Shown here piece after piece: positions 38,985 through 47,475 of a DNA stretch of 64,000 nt. This stretch comes from Orbus hercynius. GTDB lineage: Bacteria; Pseudomonadota; Gammaproteobacteria; Enterobacterales; Orbaceae. A program made the translations under genes and the position numbers. A model generated the notes under the pieces. The model had not been told where the DNA came from. It searched no databases and saw nothing but the letters and a program-made list of their open reading frames with translations. Location of the stretch: NCBI RefSeq assembly GCF_003634275.1, contig NZ_RBWY01000001.1:351408-415407 (forward strand). The letters run 5' to 3'. Every line of letters begins with the position of its first letter. The stretch's first letter is position 1.

Positions 38985-39305
38985 TTAAATATGCCAACCA
39001 TATTTTTTTAAATCAATTTTATCATGATGATTAAACTCGATACCTTCGTCGATTAACCGTTGTTTATAACGCTGATAAGTCTCACCTTGTACGGATAAAT
39101 GACCTTGTGCATTAATAACACGGTGGCAGGGAAATTGATGATCACTTGGCAAGTGGCGTAACACAAAGCAGACTTGACGAATATAGCTCGGTAGGCCTGC
39201 CATTTTGGCAATTTGGCCATAGGTGACCACTTTACCTGCGGGAATGGCCGCCAGAATGGCATAAACTTGGTCAGCAAACGTTTGGCGATCTTTAAGATGG
39301 GTCAT
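38985..39305 (-). CDS. Alkyltransferase-like MGMT family protein retaining the active cysteine
   Basis: A 106-residue single-domain protein of the O6-alkylguanine-DNA alkyltransferase family (YbaZ/Atl size). It contains the helix-turn-helix with ARG-type finger region (VVTYGQIAKMAGLPSYIRQV) and the active loop FPCHRVINAQG, where Cys60 is present. E. coli YbaZ and yeast Atl1 have tryptophan at this place and cannot transfer alkyl groups, so this version could be catalytic. The end KIDLKKYGW matches the YbaZ C-terminus. Start taken at ATG 39305; a GTG at 39344 is in frame. Lies in front of, and on the same strand as, no obvious partner. Confidence 0.82.
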   Translation of the reverse strand: MTHLKDRQTFADQVYAILAAIPAGKVVTYGQIAKMAGLPSYIRQVCFVLRHLPSDHQFPCHRVINAQGHLSVQGETYQRYKQRLIDEGIEFNHHDKIDLKKYGWHI

Positions 39306-39397
39306 AGTGATAAACCAAGTGGTTGATGTCGTCAATACTCTCACTTAGCGTGAGAGTATTAAGCTTTGTGTTTAAATTGGGTGGTTAAATTCCCTGC

Positions 39398-41437
39398 TTA
39401 AGCCCTGTTTTTAAGTGCGGATAATGCCCGACGAATGAAAGCAAAACAGATCACCACAAAAACCAATAAGCCGAGTAACTGTTGCACCAGATCAAGTTCA
39501 CCACCAAACATGCTGCCTAACCATGGCGTTAAAGAGAGCGGTGAGTCGCTGCCACCTTGTGAAATACTGATCACAATCACCACCGCCATAATCACGCCAA
39601 CTAGACTTTCGCCAACGATTAAGCCTGATGCAATTAAGGCCGCTTTACGGTCAACTTTGCGATAACTTTCTTTACTCTCTTCACTGCTTTTTGATTGATG
39701 CACTTTGCGGCGGATAAACCATGAAATGAGTGCACCAATAAATATCGGCGTGGTGATGACGGGTGGTAAATAAATCCCCATCCCAACGGCTAAAGCGGGC
39801 ATCCGGAATTTACAGTTCATTTTAGCTAAAACTAAATCAATAATAATAATCACGGCACCTAAGGCAAGACCGATAATAATCATGGTCCACTCAAGTTGAT
39901 GGGAGAAAATACCTTTAGCAATTGTGGTCATTAATGTTGCTTGTGGCGCGGCTAATACTTGCGATGGATCCATATCAGCTCTAGGCATTGCGCCAGTAAA
40001 GCCATACGCATTGTATAAAATATCTAAAACCGGCGCGATAACGACTGCCCCAACGACACAACCAATTAATAATGCCACTTGTTGACGCCATGGCGTTGCT
40101 TTAACTAAATAACCCGTTTTGAGATCTTGTAAGTTATCATTCGAAATCGTTGCAATCGCTAATACTGCACTGGTGGTAAATAGCGCAAGCGCGGTTGCAA
40201 AGTTTGAACCTTCTGCCGTTGCTAGCATACCGTTTGCTTCACCTAACCCTAATAGCAGCAATGAAATAACCGCAACTGCCACAATCCCGATGCCTGAAAT
40301 TGGACTGGCGGATGAACCGACTAACCCAGCCATATAACCACATGCGGCTGCGACTAAAAAGCCCATAATAAAGGCGAATAAAACCGAACAAAATACCAAT
40401 GACCAGGCAACGCCGGTTGATAATCCGCTGTTTGAAACAAATGCATAAAAGGTAATGAATAAAATCACGAGCATGGCAGCCATAATCATTAAAATTGTTT
40501 TAGGCGAAAGATCTTGCTCGGTGCGCGGCACCTTGCCGGTGTTATTGTCATTTTTTAATGAGCTGAAAGAACTTTTTAATCCTTCAATAACTGGTTTAAT
40601 TAAGGTCAGTAGTGTCCACATTGCGGCAATCGCTAACGTACCGGCGCCAATAAAACGCACATCGCTAGCCCAAAGTCCCATTGCAACGCTGCCTAAAGAG
40701 GCGTTTGGATCATAATCTCTGACTGCGCTAAGAATGGGAATCGCAAATCCCCAGGCAATAATATTACCGATTAAAATGGAAATACCCGAAATAATGCCGA
40801 CTAAGTAGCCCGCACTCAATAACGCAAGTGAAAACCCCATTGGGATTTGAAAAATCGATTTGCCTTGGGTAAACCAGTAAGCGGTGCCGTCAGATAGCAC
40901 ACGAAAACCATTGGTAAATAGGCTCACAACCGCCGCAATTGCGCCACCAAAGATAATATCTTTTAAACCGTCATTATTTGACTTAGTTTCTTCTGGATTA
41001 TCACTGTCACAGCCAGCTTTTAGAATTTCTGCCGCGGCAACGCCTTCGGGATAAGGTAGGTCACTTTTTACCACCATGACATGACGAAGTGGGATTGAAA
41101 ATAATACCCCTAGCATACCACCTGATGCACAGATGGACAGCGTTAGCCAAAAAGAAAAATTTTGCCAATAACCGATCATCAACAGACCGGGAATGACAAA
41201 AATAATCGATGATAAAGTCCCTGCGGCCGAAGCTTGCGTTTGCACCATGTTATTTTCGAGTATGGTTGAACCGGAAAAGAAACGCAAGATAGCCATGGAA
41301 ATGACAGCCGCTGGAATAGCAGACGAAAAAGTTAAACCCACTTTTAGTCCTAAATAAACATTTGATGCCGTAAAAATAACGGTTATAAATGCCCCTAAAA
41401 TGATACCCCGCAGAGTCAGTTCACGCATATTATTCAT
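39398..41437 (-). CDS. OPT family oligopeptide transporter
   Basis: A 679-residue inner-membrane protein with about 16 helices. The family pattern is strong: ELTLRGIILGAFITVIFTAS near the start, NVYLGLKVGLTFSSAIPAAV, NNMVQTQASAAGTLSS, YPEGVAAAEILKAG (about residues 126-139), and later NDNLQDLKTGYLVKATPWRQ and MPALAVGMGIYLPP. OPT proteins import small peptides or metal-siderophore chelates with protons; a bacterial relative exists in Haemophilus. The exact substrate cannot be told from sequence. Monocistronic by context. Confidence 0.9.
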   Translation of the reverse strand: MNNMRELTLRGIILGAFITVIFTASNVYLGLKVGLTFSSAIPAAVISMAILRFFSGSTILENNMVQTQASAAGTLSSIIFVIPGLLMIGYWQNFSFWLTLSICASGGMLGVLFSIPLRHVMVVKSDLPYPEGVAAAEILKAGCDSDNPEETKSNNDGLKDIIFGGAIAAVVSLFTNGFRVLSDGTAYWFTQGKSIFQIPMGFSLALLSAGYLVGIISGISILIGNIIAWGFAIPILSAVRDYDPNASLGSVAMGLWASDVRFIGAGTLAIAAMWTLLTLIKPVIEGLKSSFSSLKNDNNTGKVPRTEQDLSPKTILMIMAAMLVILFITFYAFVSNSGLSTGVAWSLVFCSVLFAFIMGFLVAAACGYMAGLVGSSASPISGIGIVAVAVISLLLLGLGEANGMLATAEGSNFATALALFTTSAVLAIATISNDNLQDLKTGYLVKATPWRQQVALLIGCVVGAVVIAPVLDILYNAYGFTGAMPRADMDPSQVLAAPQATLMTTIAKGIFSHQLEWTMIIIGLALGAVIIIIDLVLAKMNCKFRMPALAVGMGIYLPPVITTPIFIGALISWFIRRKVHQSKSSEESKESYRKVDRKAALIASGLIVGESLVGVIMAVVIVISISQGGSDSPLSLTPWLGSMFGGELDLVQQLLGLLVFVVICFAFIRRALSALKNRA

Positions 41438-41597
41438 AGATTTTCTTCAATATCAATTTGTTAATAAAATCTGTATAGTATAAAAATGATAGATAAAAAT
41501 ACATCCACTTAACAGATATTTTAAATATGTAAAAAGAGATATATTAGTACACAGACGTTTTAATCCAAAGATATTTTTAGATAAAAGAGTAATTATT

Positions 41598-42398
41598 GTG
41601 CAATCGATAGAAAAACTATTTAATATTATGACTAAGCTACGTGATCCCGTCAGCGGTTGTGAATGGGATCGCGTACAAACATTTGACTCGATTAAAGGCC
41701 ATACTCTGGAAGAGTGTTATGAAGTATTACATGCAATTGAGCAACGCGATTTTGTTGAGCTAAAAAACGAATTAGGTGATTTGCTCTTTCAAATTATTTT
41801 TTATGCTGAAATGGCGAAAGAGCAGCAATACTTTACCTTTGATGATATCTGTGATGGCTTAGCCCAAAAATTGACTCGTCGTCACCCGCATATTTTTGCT
41901 GAGCAGCCAACAGCTAAAGTACAGTCAGCTAATGCACAATGGGAAGTGCTTAAACAGCAAGAGCGAATAGCAAAACAGCAATTTTCTATTTTAGACGATA
42001 TTCCTCTAGCGTTACCAGCACTAATGCGCGCTGAAAAAATGCAAAAACGCTGCGCATCGGTCGGATTTGATTGGCAATCGCTACCGCCAGTCATTGACAA
42101 GATAAAAGAAGAACTTGTTGAAGTGCAAGTGGAACTGAGTCAGCAGCCAATGCAACTCGATCGCGTTGAAGAAGAGATTGGTGATTTACTCTTTTCTGTG
42201 GTTAATTTAACTCGGCACATGGGCTTTAAAGCTGAGTTGACATTGCATAAAGCCAGTCAAAAATTTGAGCAACGTTTTCGGCAGATTGAGGACTATTTTG
42301 CTCAGCAACATCGCCCGCTCAATGAGGTTTCACTTGATGAAATGGAACAAGCTTGGCAAGATATCAAAAGTAATGAATCGCAAAATAATTTAGTGTAA
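41598..42398 (+). CDS. mazG: Nucleoside triphosphate pyrophosphohydrolase MazG
   Basis: A 266-residue all-alpha NTP pyrophosphatase with two tandem MazG domains. The first has TLEECYEVLHAIEQRDFVEL and ELGDLLFQIIFYAEMAK (the EExxE and ExxD metal motifs); the second has KIKEELVEVQVELSQQ and EEIGDLLFSVVNLTRHMG. It hydrolyses dNTPs and, in E. coli, lowers ppGpp during MazF stress. Start is GTG, matching the family N-terminus. An unknown gene follows 14 bases later. No mazEF genes are nearby. Confidence 0.94.
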   Translation: MQSIEKLFNIMTKLRDPVSGCEWDRVQTFDSIKGHTLEECYEVLHAIEQRDFVELKNELGDLLFQIIFYAEMAKEQQYFTFDDICDGLAQKLTRRHPHIFAEQPTAKVQSANAQWEVLKQQERIAKQQFSILDDIPLALPALMRAEKMQKRCASVGFDWQSLPPVIDKIKEELVEVQVELSQQPMQLDRVEEEIGDLLFSVVNLTRHMGFKAELTLHKASQKFEQRFRQIEDYFAQQHRPLNEVSLDEMEQAWQDIKSNESQNNLV

Positions 42399-42412
42399 GG
42401 ACAGTTAAGATT

Positions 42413-42853
42413 ATGGCAACAGCAAAAAATGAGTTATATGAAGAGGTTAAAGCATGGGCCGAGAATGCAATTTTTCACAGCCCGACATGGAGCATTAATC
42501 AACTCGATTACAGTGAAAAAAGTATTAGTGTGGTTGAGGTTATTCTTAGCGAAATGGCGGAAAAAAGCTTGCTATTGACCGAAGATCAAGTGACGATGCT
42601 CACCCAAGAATATGGCTGTTATCTGTTATTCACCGCTTATAAACTTTATGGTGGTGAGTTTTTTTGGCATGGTGAACAAGAACAACCGATGCTAATTGTT
42701 GGTGAGCCTGAGGCGAATATTGTGTTATTAACCTGGCATAAAGTGAAAGGCCGATTAATGGGCGATAAACTCGACAACGTGGCTTACTTTTTAGAACAAT
42801 TTGGCAATGATGCGTCGGCTCCACATGCTGGCAAAAAAGTGATCTATTTGTAG
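42413..42853 (+). CDS. Conserved-looking hypothetical protein in a unit with mazG
   Basis: A 146-residue soluble protein that I do not recognise. It starts MATAKNELYEEVKAWAENAI and is predicted mixed alpha/beta: two N-terminal helices (5-20, 38-60), a loop-rich hydrophobic centre (EYGCYLLFTAYKLYGGEFFW), a beta hairpin (PMLIVGEPEANIVLLTWHKV) and a helix before the C-terminal KKVIYL. It starts 14 bases after mazG (AAGGACAG upstream), so co-transcription is likely and a link to nucleotide-pool control is possible. No signal peptide, metal motif or catalytic signature is visible. Confidence 0.75.
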   Translation: MATAKNELYEEVKAWAENAIFHSPTWSINQLDYSEKSISVVEVILSEMAEKSLLLTEDQVTMLTQEYGCYLLFTAYKLYGGEFFWHGEQEQPMLIVGEPEANIVLLTWHKVKGRLMGDKLDNVAYFLEQFGNDASAPHAGKKVIYL

Positions 42854-42875
42854 CAAATATTAATCGAAAGTGAAC

Positions 42876-42904
42876 GTGCGCCTTTGCCTGTTATCTTGGC
42901 GCAC
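42876..42904. terminator. Stem-loop after the mazG unit
   Basis: GTGCGCC / GGCGCAC, 7-bp stem with a 15-base loop, between convergent genes and without a clear T run. Confidence 0.4.
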
Positions 42905-42966
42905 TATGCTTATCAAGCTCATCAATGATGATATTCATGCTCGGAGTTAGTCTGGTAACATTACGA

Positions 42967-43566
42967 TTAATTAAGCGCCGTCGTTAATTTTTCCATTAAC
43001 TGTTTTAATGCGATGCCCCGGTGTGATATTTGGCTTTTATGTTCACGGCTGAGTTCTGCAGCTGTGCAAGCAAGCTTTGGAATATAAAATAGCGGATCGT
43101 AACCAAAGCCGCCTTCACCATGTGCCTGCGATAAAATCATCCCGTTCCATTTGCCCAAACAGATAATTGGCGTTGGATCATTGGCATGGCGCATAAATAC
43201 TAAGGCACAATAAAAATAAGCAGTGCGTTTTTCTGTTGGCACTGCTTGTAATGCAGTAAGGAGTTTTTGATTGTTTTTGTCATCAGTGGCGCCATCGCCA
43301 GCGTAACGAGCGGAATAAATACCCGGCGCACCATCTAAGGCATCAACGGCAAGTCCTGAATCATCGGCAATAGCCGGTAAGCCGGTAAGCTCAGCAGTAT
43401 GGCGTGCTTTGATGATTGCATTCTCAACAAAAGTTAATCCCGTTTCATCCGCATCTGGAACGTGGTATTCGCTTTGCGCGACCACGTTAAATCCAGCGTC
43501 AGCTAATAAGCTTTGTAACTCTTTCACTTTACCTTGGTTATTGGTTGCCAGAACAATTTTTTTCAT
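42967..43566 (-). CDS. rdgB: XTP/dITP diphosphatase RdgB
   Basis: A 199-residue Ham1-type enzyme that removes deaminated purine nucleotides (dITP, XTP) from the pool. Start [20 protein letters not shown] at 43566, the family start; the frame is open further upstream into rluA. Key motifs are ATNNQGK (substrate loop), [20 protein letters not shown], the metal-binding [32 protein letters not shown] and the late [10 protein letters not shown]. It follows rluA by 40 bases on the same strand; together with mazG nearby it gives two nucleotide-sanitising functions in this region. Confidence 0.96.
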   Translation of the reverse strand: MKKIVLATNNQGKVKELQSLLADAGFNVVAQSEYHVPDADETGLTFVENAIIKARHTAELTGLPAIADDSGLAVDALDGAPGIYSARYAGDGATDDKNNQKLLTALQAVPTEKRTAYFYCALVFMRHANDPTPIICLGKWNGMILSQAHGEGGFGYDPLFYIPKLACTAAELSREHKSQISHRGIALKQLMEKLTTALN

Positions 43567-43606
43567 CTTAATCTGCCTTAATTTATTTGGTTTATCACGA
43601 CGATTA

Positions 43607-44266
43607 TTAGAAATCAGCATCACAGGTAAATGTCATGCTTTCTCCCGACTTGGGGTGATTAATGGTGAGCATTTGTGCATGCAATAACAAGCGATTTGCC
43701 ATGGCAAACGCTGCTGGACTGGCATAGAATTTATCGCCTAAAATTGGATGCCCAATTGCCTGCATATGTACACGTAATTGATGCGAACGCCCAGTATAAG
43801 GCAGTAGCTCGACGCGAGTTGTGCCATCATCATTACGTGCTAATACGTTATAATAGGTTAACGCTTGTTTACCATTCTCGTAATCAACCATTTGCCTTGG
43901 TCTATTAGGCCAATCGCAAATCAGTGGAATATCGACTTCGCCATGATCATCGGCTAAATGTCCCCAGACTTTGGCAATATAGCGTTTTTTGGGAATGCGT
44001 TCACGAAACTGTTTTTTGATTTCACGATCAGCGAGTTTAGATAAGGCGACGACCATAATGCCGCTGGTGGCCATATCAAGGCGATGCACCGATTCAACAT
44101 AGCTATACTTTTGTTGTAAACGGTGAATAATACTATCTTGAAATTCGGGTTTACTGCCCGATACGGATAGAATACCGGGTTGCTTATTGACAACCACAAT
44201 ATGATCATCTTGATATAAAATAGTGAGCCACGGTTCTAAAGGGGGATGGTATTCCAAAAGCATCAT
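43607..44266 (-). CDS. rluA: Pseudouridine synthase RluA (23S rRNA 746 / tRNA 32)
   Basis: A 219-residue stand-alone catalytic domain without S4 domain, exactly the E. coli RluA length when started at ATG 44266. The catalytic aspartate is in [17 protein letters not shown] (Asp64), and other diagnostic stretches are [40 protein letters not shown] and [20 protein letters not shown]. It modifies U746 of 23S rRNA and U32 of several tRNAs. Likely co-transcribed with rdgB. Confidence 0.94.
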   Translation of the reverse strand: MMLLEYHPPLEPWLTILYQDDHIVVVNKQPGILSVSGSKPEFQDSIIHRLQQKYSYVESVHRLDMATSGIMVVALSKLADREIKKQFRERIPKKRYIAKVWGHLADDHGEVDIPLICDWPNRPRQMVDYENGKQALTYYNVLARNDDGTTRVELLPYTGRSHQLRVHMQAIGHPILGDKFYASPAAFAMANRLLLHAQMLTINHPKSGESMTFTCDADF

Positions 44267-44326
44267 CAATCAACACATGAATAAAAGTGGCTCATATTCT
44301 AACAAAAAAATAATGGAAAATCGCGT

Positions 44327-44860
44327 TTAATTACGCCAAGTCGTACGTTTTGTCGGCGCAAAGCATTGGGCAAATAAAATGATAATGCCAACAGCAAGAT
44401 AACAGCTAAAAATGATGATCATCCATTGTGACATTTCAATGGTTAAAAATGCCCATGCTTTTTCAGCACATGATCCTGTTGCATTAAAAATACTTGGCAT
44501 CCATTCATTAAGTGGTAACCAAGTTGGTAAGTCAACATTTAATGTACAACTATCGGATAAAGACGGAGCAAATTGTAATCGTGCTTGCTGGAAGGCTAAA
44601 TTAAAACCGGTAAAGGCTGAGTAAAGCCAGATTAATAGTGCTATAACCCTAAAAATAAGCCGTTTGGGCGCGAGCAGACCGATTACACTTGCCAAGAGAA
44701 TACCCAGTAAACACATCCGTTGATAAATACACAATGTACAAGGCGCTAGGCCAAGTCCATGTTGAAAATATAATGCGGTAGCTTCGAAGGCAAGAGTTGC
44801 AAATAACAAGAGAAACCAAGATACGCGGCTTTGTGAATATTGACTAAGTAAATTAAGCAT
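44327..44860 (-). CDS. dsbB: Disulfide bond formation protein DsbB
   Basis: A 177-residue four-helix inner-membrane protein that reoxidises DsbA and passes electrons to quinones. The first periplasmic pair is Cys41-Cys44 (APCTLCIYQRMC) and the second loop pair is Cys105 and Cys131 (DSCTLN, GSCAEKAW). Helices are at about 14-32, 48-65, 70-90 and 143-165. Length and spacing match E. coli DsbB (176). The gene is divergent from rluC; dsbA is not in the window. Confidence 0.95.
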   Translation of the reverse strand: MLNLLSQYSQSRVSWFLLLFATLAFEATALYFQHGLGLAPCTLCIYQRMCLLGILLASVIGLLAPKRLIFRVIALLIWLYSAFTGFNLAFQQARLQFAPSLSDSCTLNVDLPTWLPLNEWMPSIFNATGSCAEKAWAFLTIEMSQWMIIIFSCYLAVGIIILFAQCFAPTKRTTWRN

Positions 44861-44995
44861 ACTGTTTTATTCCTTCGTTTTCCTATATAATCTCACATTA
44901 TTAGGATAATGAGTAATAATACCGTATTTACAATAAAAATACAGACTATCTTAAAATACAATCCATTATTTTATCTCAGATTAGCGAAAATATAT

Positions 44996-45958
44996 ATGAC
45001 ATCTCAAGAGCCCCAAAAACAGTTGCAAGTACAATTAGTCACAATATCTGTCGATAATGAGGGGCAGCGCGTTGATAATTTTTTGATTACTCAGCTAAAA
45101 GGTGTACCAAAAAGTATGATTTATCGTATTTTACGTAAAGGTGAAGTACGAATAAATAAAAAACGCGTTAAACCAGAATATAAACTTAAAATCGATGATC
45201 AAATTCGAATCCCGCCGGTTCGTGTGGCAGAAAAAACCGCCCCACAGTTATCCCCTAAGCTTGATAAAATCGCTGTATTAGAACAGGCAATTGTTTATGA
45301 AGATGACGTTATGCTAGCGATGAATAAACCATCGGGTATTGCTGTACATGGCGGAAGTGGGCTCAGTTTTGGCGTGATAGAGGGGTTAAGGGCGCTGAGG
45401 CCTGATAATCGATTTTTAGAGCTAGTTCATCGCATAGACAGAGAAACCTCTGGAATATTACTGATTGCAAAAAAACGTTCAGCATTAAATTCGTTGCATG
45501 AACAGCTGCGTTTAAAGCAGATGACTAAAAATTATTTGGCTTTAGTTAAAGGGGATTGGCCCTCTGCTTGCAAGGTAGTGCAGGCGCCGTTATTAAAAAA
45601 TGTTTTAAAAAGTGGTGAGCGCATTGTACGCGTTCATCAAGATGGTAAACCGAGTGAGACGCGATTTAAAGTTGAAGAACGTTTTGGTTTTGCCACGCTA
45701 ATAAAAGCAAGTCCAGTGACAGGTCGCACCCATCAAATCCGGGTACATACTCAATATACCGGACATCCGATTGCGTGTGACGATCGCTATGGCGAACAAG
45801 ATTTTGATAGTGAGATAACTAAAACTGGGCTTAATCGCTTATTTTTACATGCCGCAAATGTTCAATTTACACATCCAACAACTGGGGAGACGATGCAATT
45901 ACATGCCCCGTTAGATGATGTGTTACAGACATGTTTAGCGGTATTGCGTCAAAGTTAA
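44996..45958 (+). CDS. rluC: 23S rRNA pseudouridine synthase RluC
   Basis: A 320-residue enzyme that makes pseudouridines 955, 2504 and 2580 of 23S rRNA. The N-terminal S4 RNA-binding domain is residues about 22-80 (QLKGVPKSMIYRILRKGEVR, NKKRVKPEYKL), and the catalytic aspartate is in LVHRIDRETSGILLIAKKRS. The C-terminal TGRTHQIRVHTQYTGHPIAC is standard. Start chosen at ATG 44996 from the match with E. coli (319 residues); the frame opens earlier at 44909 with no family similarity, and a TATAAT box at 44886-44891 lies just upstream. Confidence 0.94.
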   Translation: MTSQEPQKQLQVQLVTISVDNEGQRVDNFLITQLKGVPKSMIYRILRKGEVRINKKRVKPEYKLKIDDQIRIPPVRVAEKTAPQLSPKLDKIAVLEQAIVYEDDVMLAMNKPSGIAVHGGSGLSFGVIEGLRALRPDNRFLELVHRIDRETSGILLIAKKRSALNSLHEQLRLKQMTKNYLALVKGDWPSACKVVQAPLLKNVLKSGERIVRVHQDGKPSETRFKVEERFGFATLIKASPVTGRTHQIRVHTQYTGHPIACDDRYGEQDFDSEITKTGLNRLFLHAANVQFTHPTTGETMQLHAPLDDVLQTCLAVLRQS

Positions 45959-45987
45959 TTAGGGCTTGAATATTAAAAGGACTGGTA

Positions 45988-46638
45988 ATGAAAAATCTGA
46001 ATTTATACTTAATTAGACATGGACAAACAGAGTGGAATATTGCAGATCGTATGCAAGGTTCAAAGAACTCACCATTAACGGCACAAGGTGTTTTAGGTGC
46101 AAAAATTACAGGGCAATATTTACAAGATACCCCGTTTATTGCCGCTTATTCAAGCCCGCAGCAACGTGCTGTTGAAACGCGAGATTATATTTTGTCGGTA
46201 CGTAATGACATTGTACCGGCGAAAACGAGCGATGGATTACGTGAAATGGATTTTGGGCTATGGGAAGGTAAACCAATTACTGAACTTCGTCAATTACCCG
46301 AATTTAGTGATTATATGCACAAGCCAGCGGAATTTGATTCAGCAACCAACAAGGGTGAAAATTATCTTGCAGTGTTAAACCGTATGAAAAGTAGTCTAGA
46401 TGAAATTGTTAGTAAGGCGGTGCAAGATACTGGCAATATTTTAATTGTATCACACGGCACAGCACTACGCTTACTGCTGTGTGTATTAAATGGTGGTCAC
46501 TGGCATGATCATCGTGATGATAGTTATTTTCCCCGAATCTTAAACACTAGTATCAGCCGAGTCAATTATCAAGGTGATGGCAAAACAGGGAATTATCGTG
46601 TTGATTATTTTAATAATATCGATCATTTGCCCAAATAA
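45988..46638 (+). CDS. gpmB: Histidine phosphatase family protein GpmB
   Basis: A 216-residue member of the phosphoglycerate-mutase-like superfamily. It begins NLYLIRHGQTEWNIADRMQG (phosphorylated His about 11) and has the second half site in LIVSHGTALRLLL with the acid in LREMDFGLWEGKPI. E. coli GpmB (215 residues) has the same architecture; its physiological activity is thought to be a phosphatase rather than the glycolytic mutase. It lies 29 bases after rluC with AAAAGGA upstream, so it may be co-transcribed. Confidence 0.88.
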   Translation: MKNLNLYLIRHGQTEWNIADRMQGSKNSPLTAQGVLGAKITGQYLQDTPFIAAYSSPQQRAVETRDYILSVRNDIVPAKTSDGLREMDFGLWEGKPITELRQLPEFSDYMHKPAEFDSATNKGENYLAVLNRMKSSLDEIVSKAVQDTGNILIVSHGTALRLLLCVLNGGHWHDHRDDSYFPRILNTSISRVNYQGDGKTGNYRVDYFNNIDHLPK

Positions 46639-46681
46639 GGCTAAATAACATTACCCAGATTGTAATGCGAAGATAACAAAT

Positions 46682-46707
46682 AAAAAGCCGGCAAAGCTGG
46701 CTTTTTA
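46682..46707 (+). terminator. Intrinsic terminator after gpmB
   Basis: AAAAGCCGGC / GCTGGCTTTT stem with AAA loop and flanking A and T tracts; it can act in both directions between convergent genes. Confidence 0.88.
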
Positions 46708-46728
46708 TTATTTTAACTCATTGATTAT

Positions 46729-47445
46729 TTAGGCAAAGCTTAGCCATAGCGCTGATATCGGCATGACTATCACAAGGCCAAAAAGCATATTGGCAACTGG
46801 GAATGACTTGATGCCACAAATACGAAAACCGGTTGCTAACATAATCATACCGCCACATGCGGAAAAATCAGCAAACATTGCCGGTGAAATTAATGGCTCA
46901 ATTACGCTCGCTAGTAAGAATAGCGTCGCTTGAATGATAAATTGTGGAATAGCGATTAATGATACAGCATATCCTAACGTGACTGCAAAAATTGCAGAAG
47001 TAAACAAATCTAAACACGCTTTTGCAATTAATAAAGAGGGATCACCCGATATTCCTTCGGTCAATGCGCCAAAAATCCCCATACCGCTGGCGCAAAATAG
47101 TACAACTAAAGCCACATATTTTTCAATAAAGTCTTCATGCGAATCGATTAATGCTTCATTGGATTGGGGTTTATCAACGAAACGTTTTAGCTTGAGGGAT
47201 AATTTTTCAATGCCTCGCTCAAGTTGAAAAATCTCACCGATCAGCGAACCGAGCAAGAGGGCCAATACCACGGACGGAATTGATTGAACTTTTACAATTA
47301 ACGCAATACCAATTCCTAAAGCGGCACAACCAAACGTCATTGGCAGTGCTTCTCGTACGCGAGCAGGGATTTTTTTACCAAATAAGGCGCCCAAAACACC
47401 GCCTATCACAATGGCGCTGCCATTCATTATTGGACCAACTATCAT
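46729..47445 (-). CDS. DUF554 family membrane protein
   Basis: A 238-residue inner-membrane protein with 6-7 helices. The DUF554 pattern is clear: GSAIVIGGVLGALFGKKIPA at the start, ALPMTFGCAALGIGIALIVK, LLGSLIGEIFQLERGIEKL, then FIEKYVALVVLFCASGMGIFG, and the end ACGGMIMLATGFRICGIKSF. The family is widespread (E. coli YqgA) and its transport or other role is not known. Convergent with gpmB; 30 bases downstream of bepA on the same strand. Confidence 0.85.
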   Translation of the reverse strand: MIVGPIMNGSAIVIGGVLGALFGKKIPARVREALPMTFGCAALGIGIALIVKVQSIPSVVLALLLGSLIGEIFQLERGIEKLSLKLKRFVDKPQSNEALIDSHEDFIEKYVALVVLFCASGMGIFGALTEGISGDPSLLIAKACLDLFTSAIFAVTLGYAVSLIAIPQFIIQATLFLLASVIEPLISPAMFADFSACGGMIMLATGFRICGIKSFPVANMLFGLVIVMPISALWLSFA

Positions 47446-47475
47446 AATATTAACTCTATTCCTCGTGATTTTTAA

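Noticed and set aside
40119..40715. Frames on the + strand inside the OPT transporter gene
   Set aside because: They lack ribosome binding sites and mirror a clearly coding gene on the other strand.
44909..44995. Longer N-terminus for rluC
   Set aside because: The extra residues are not similar to RluC and overlap the probable promoter.
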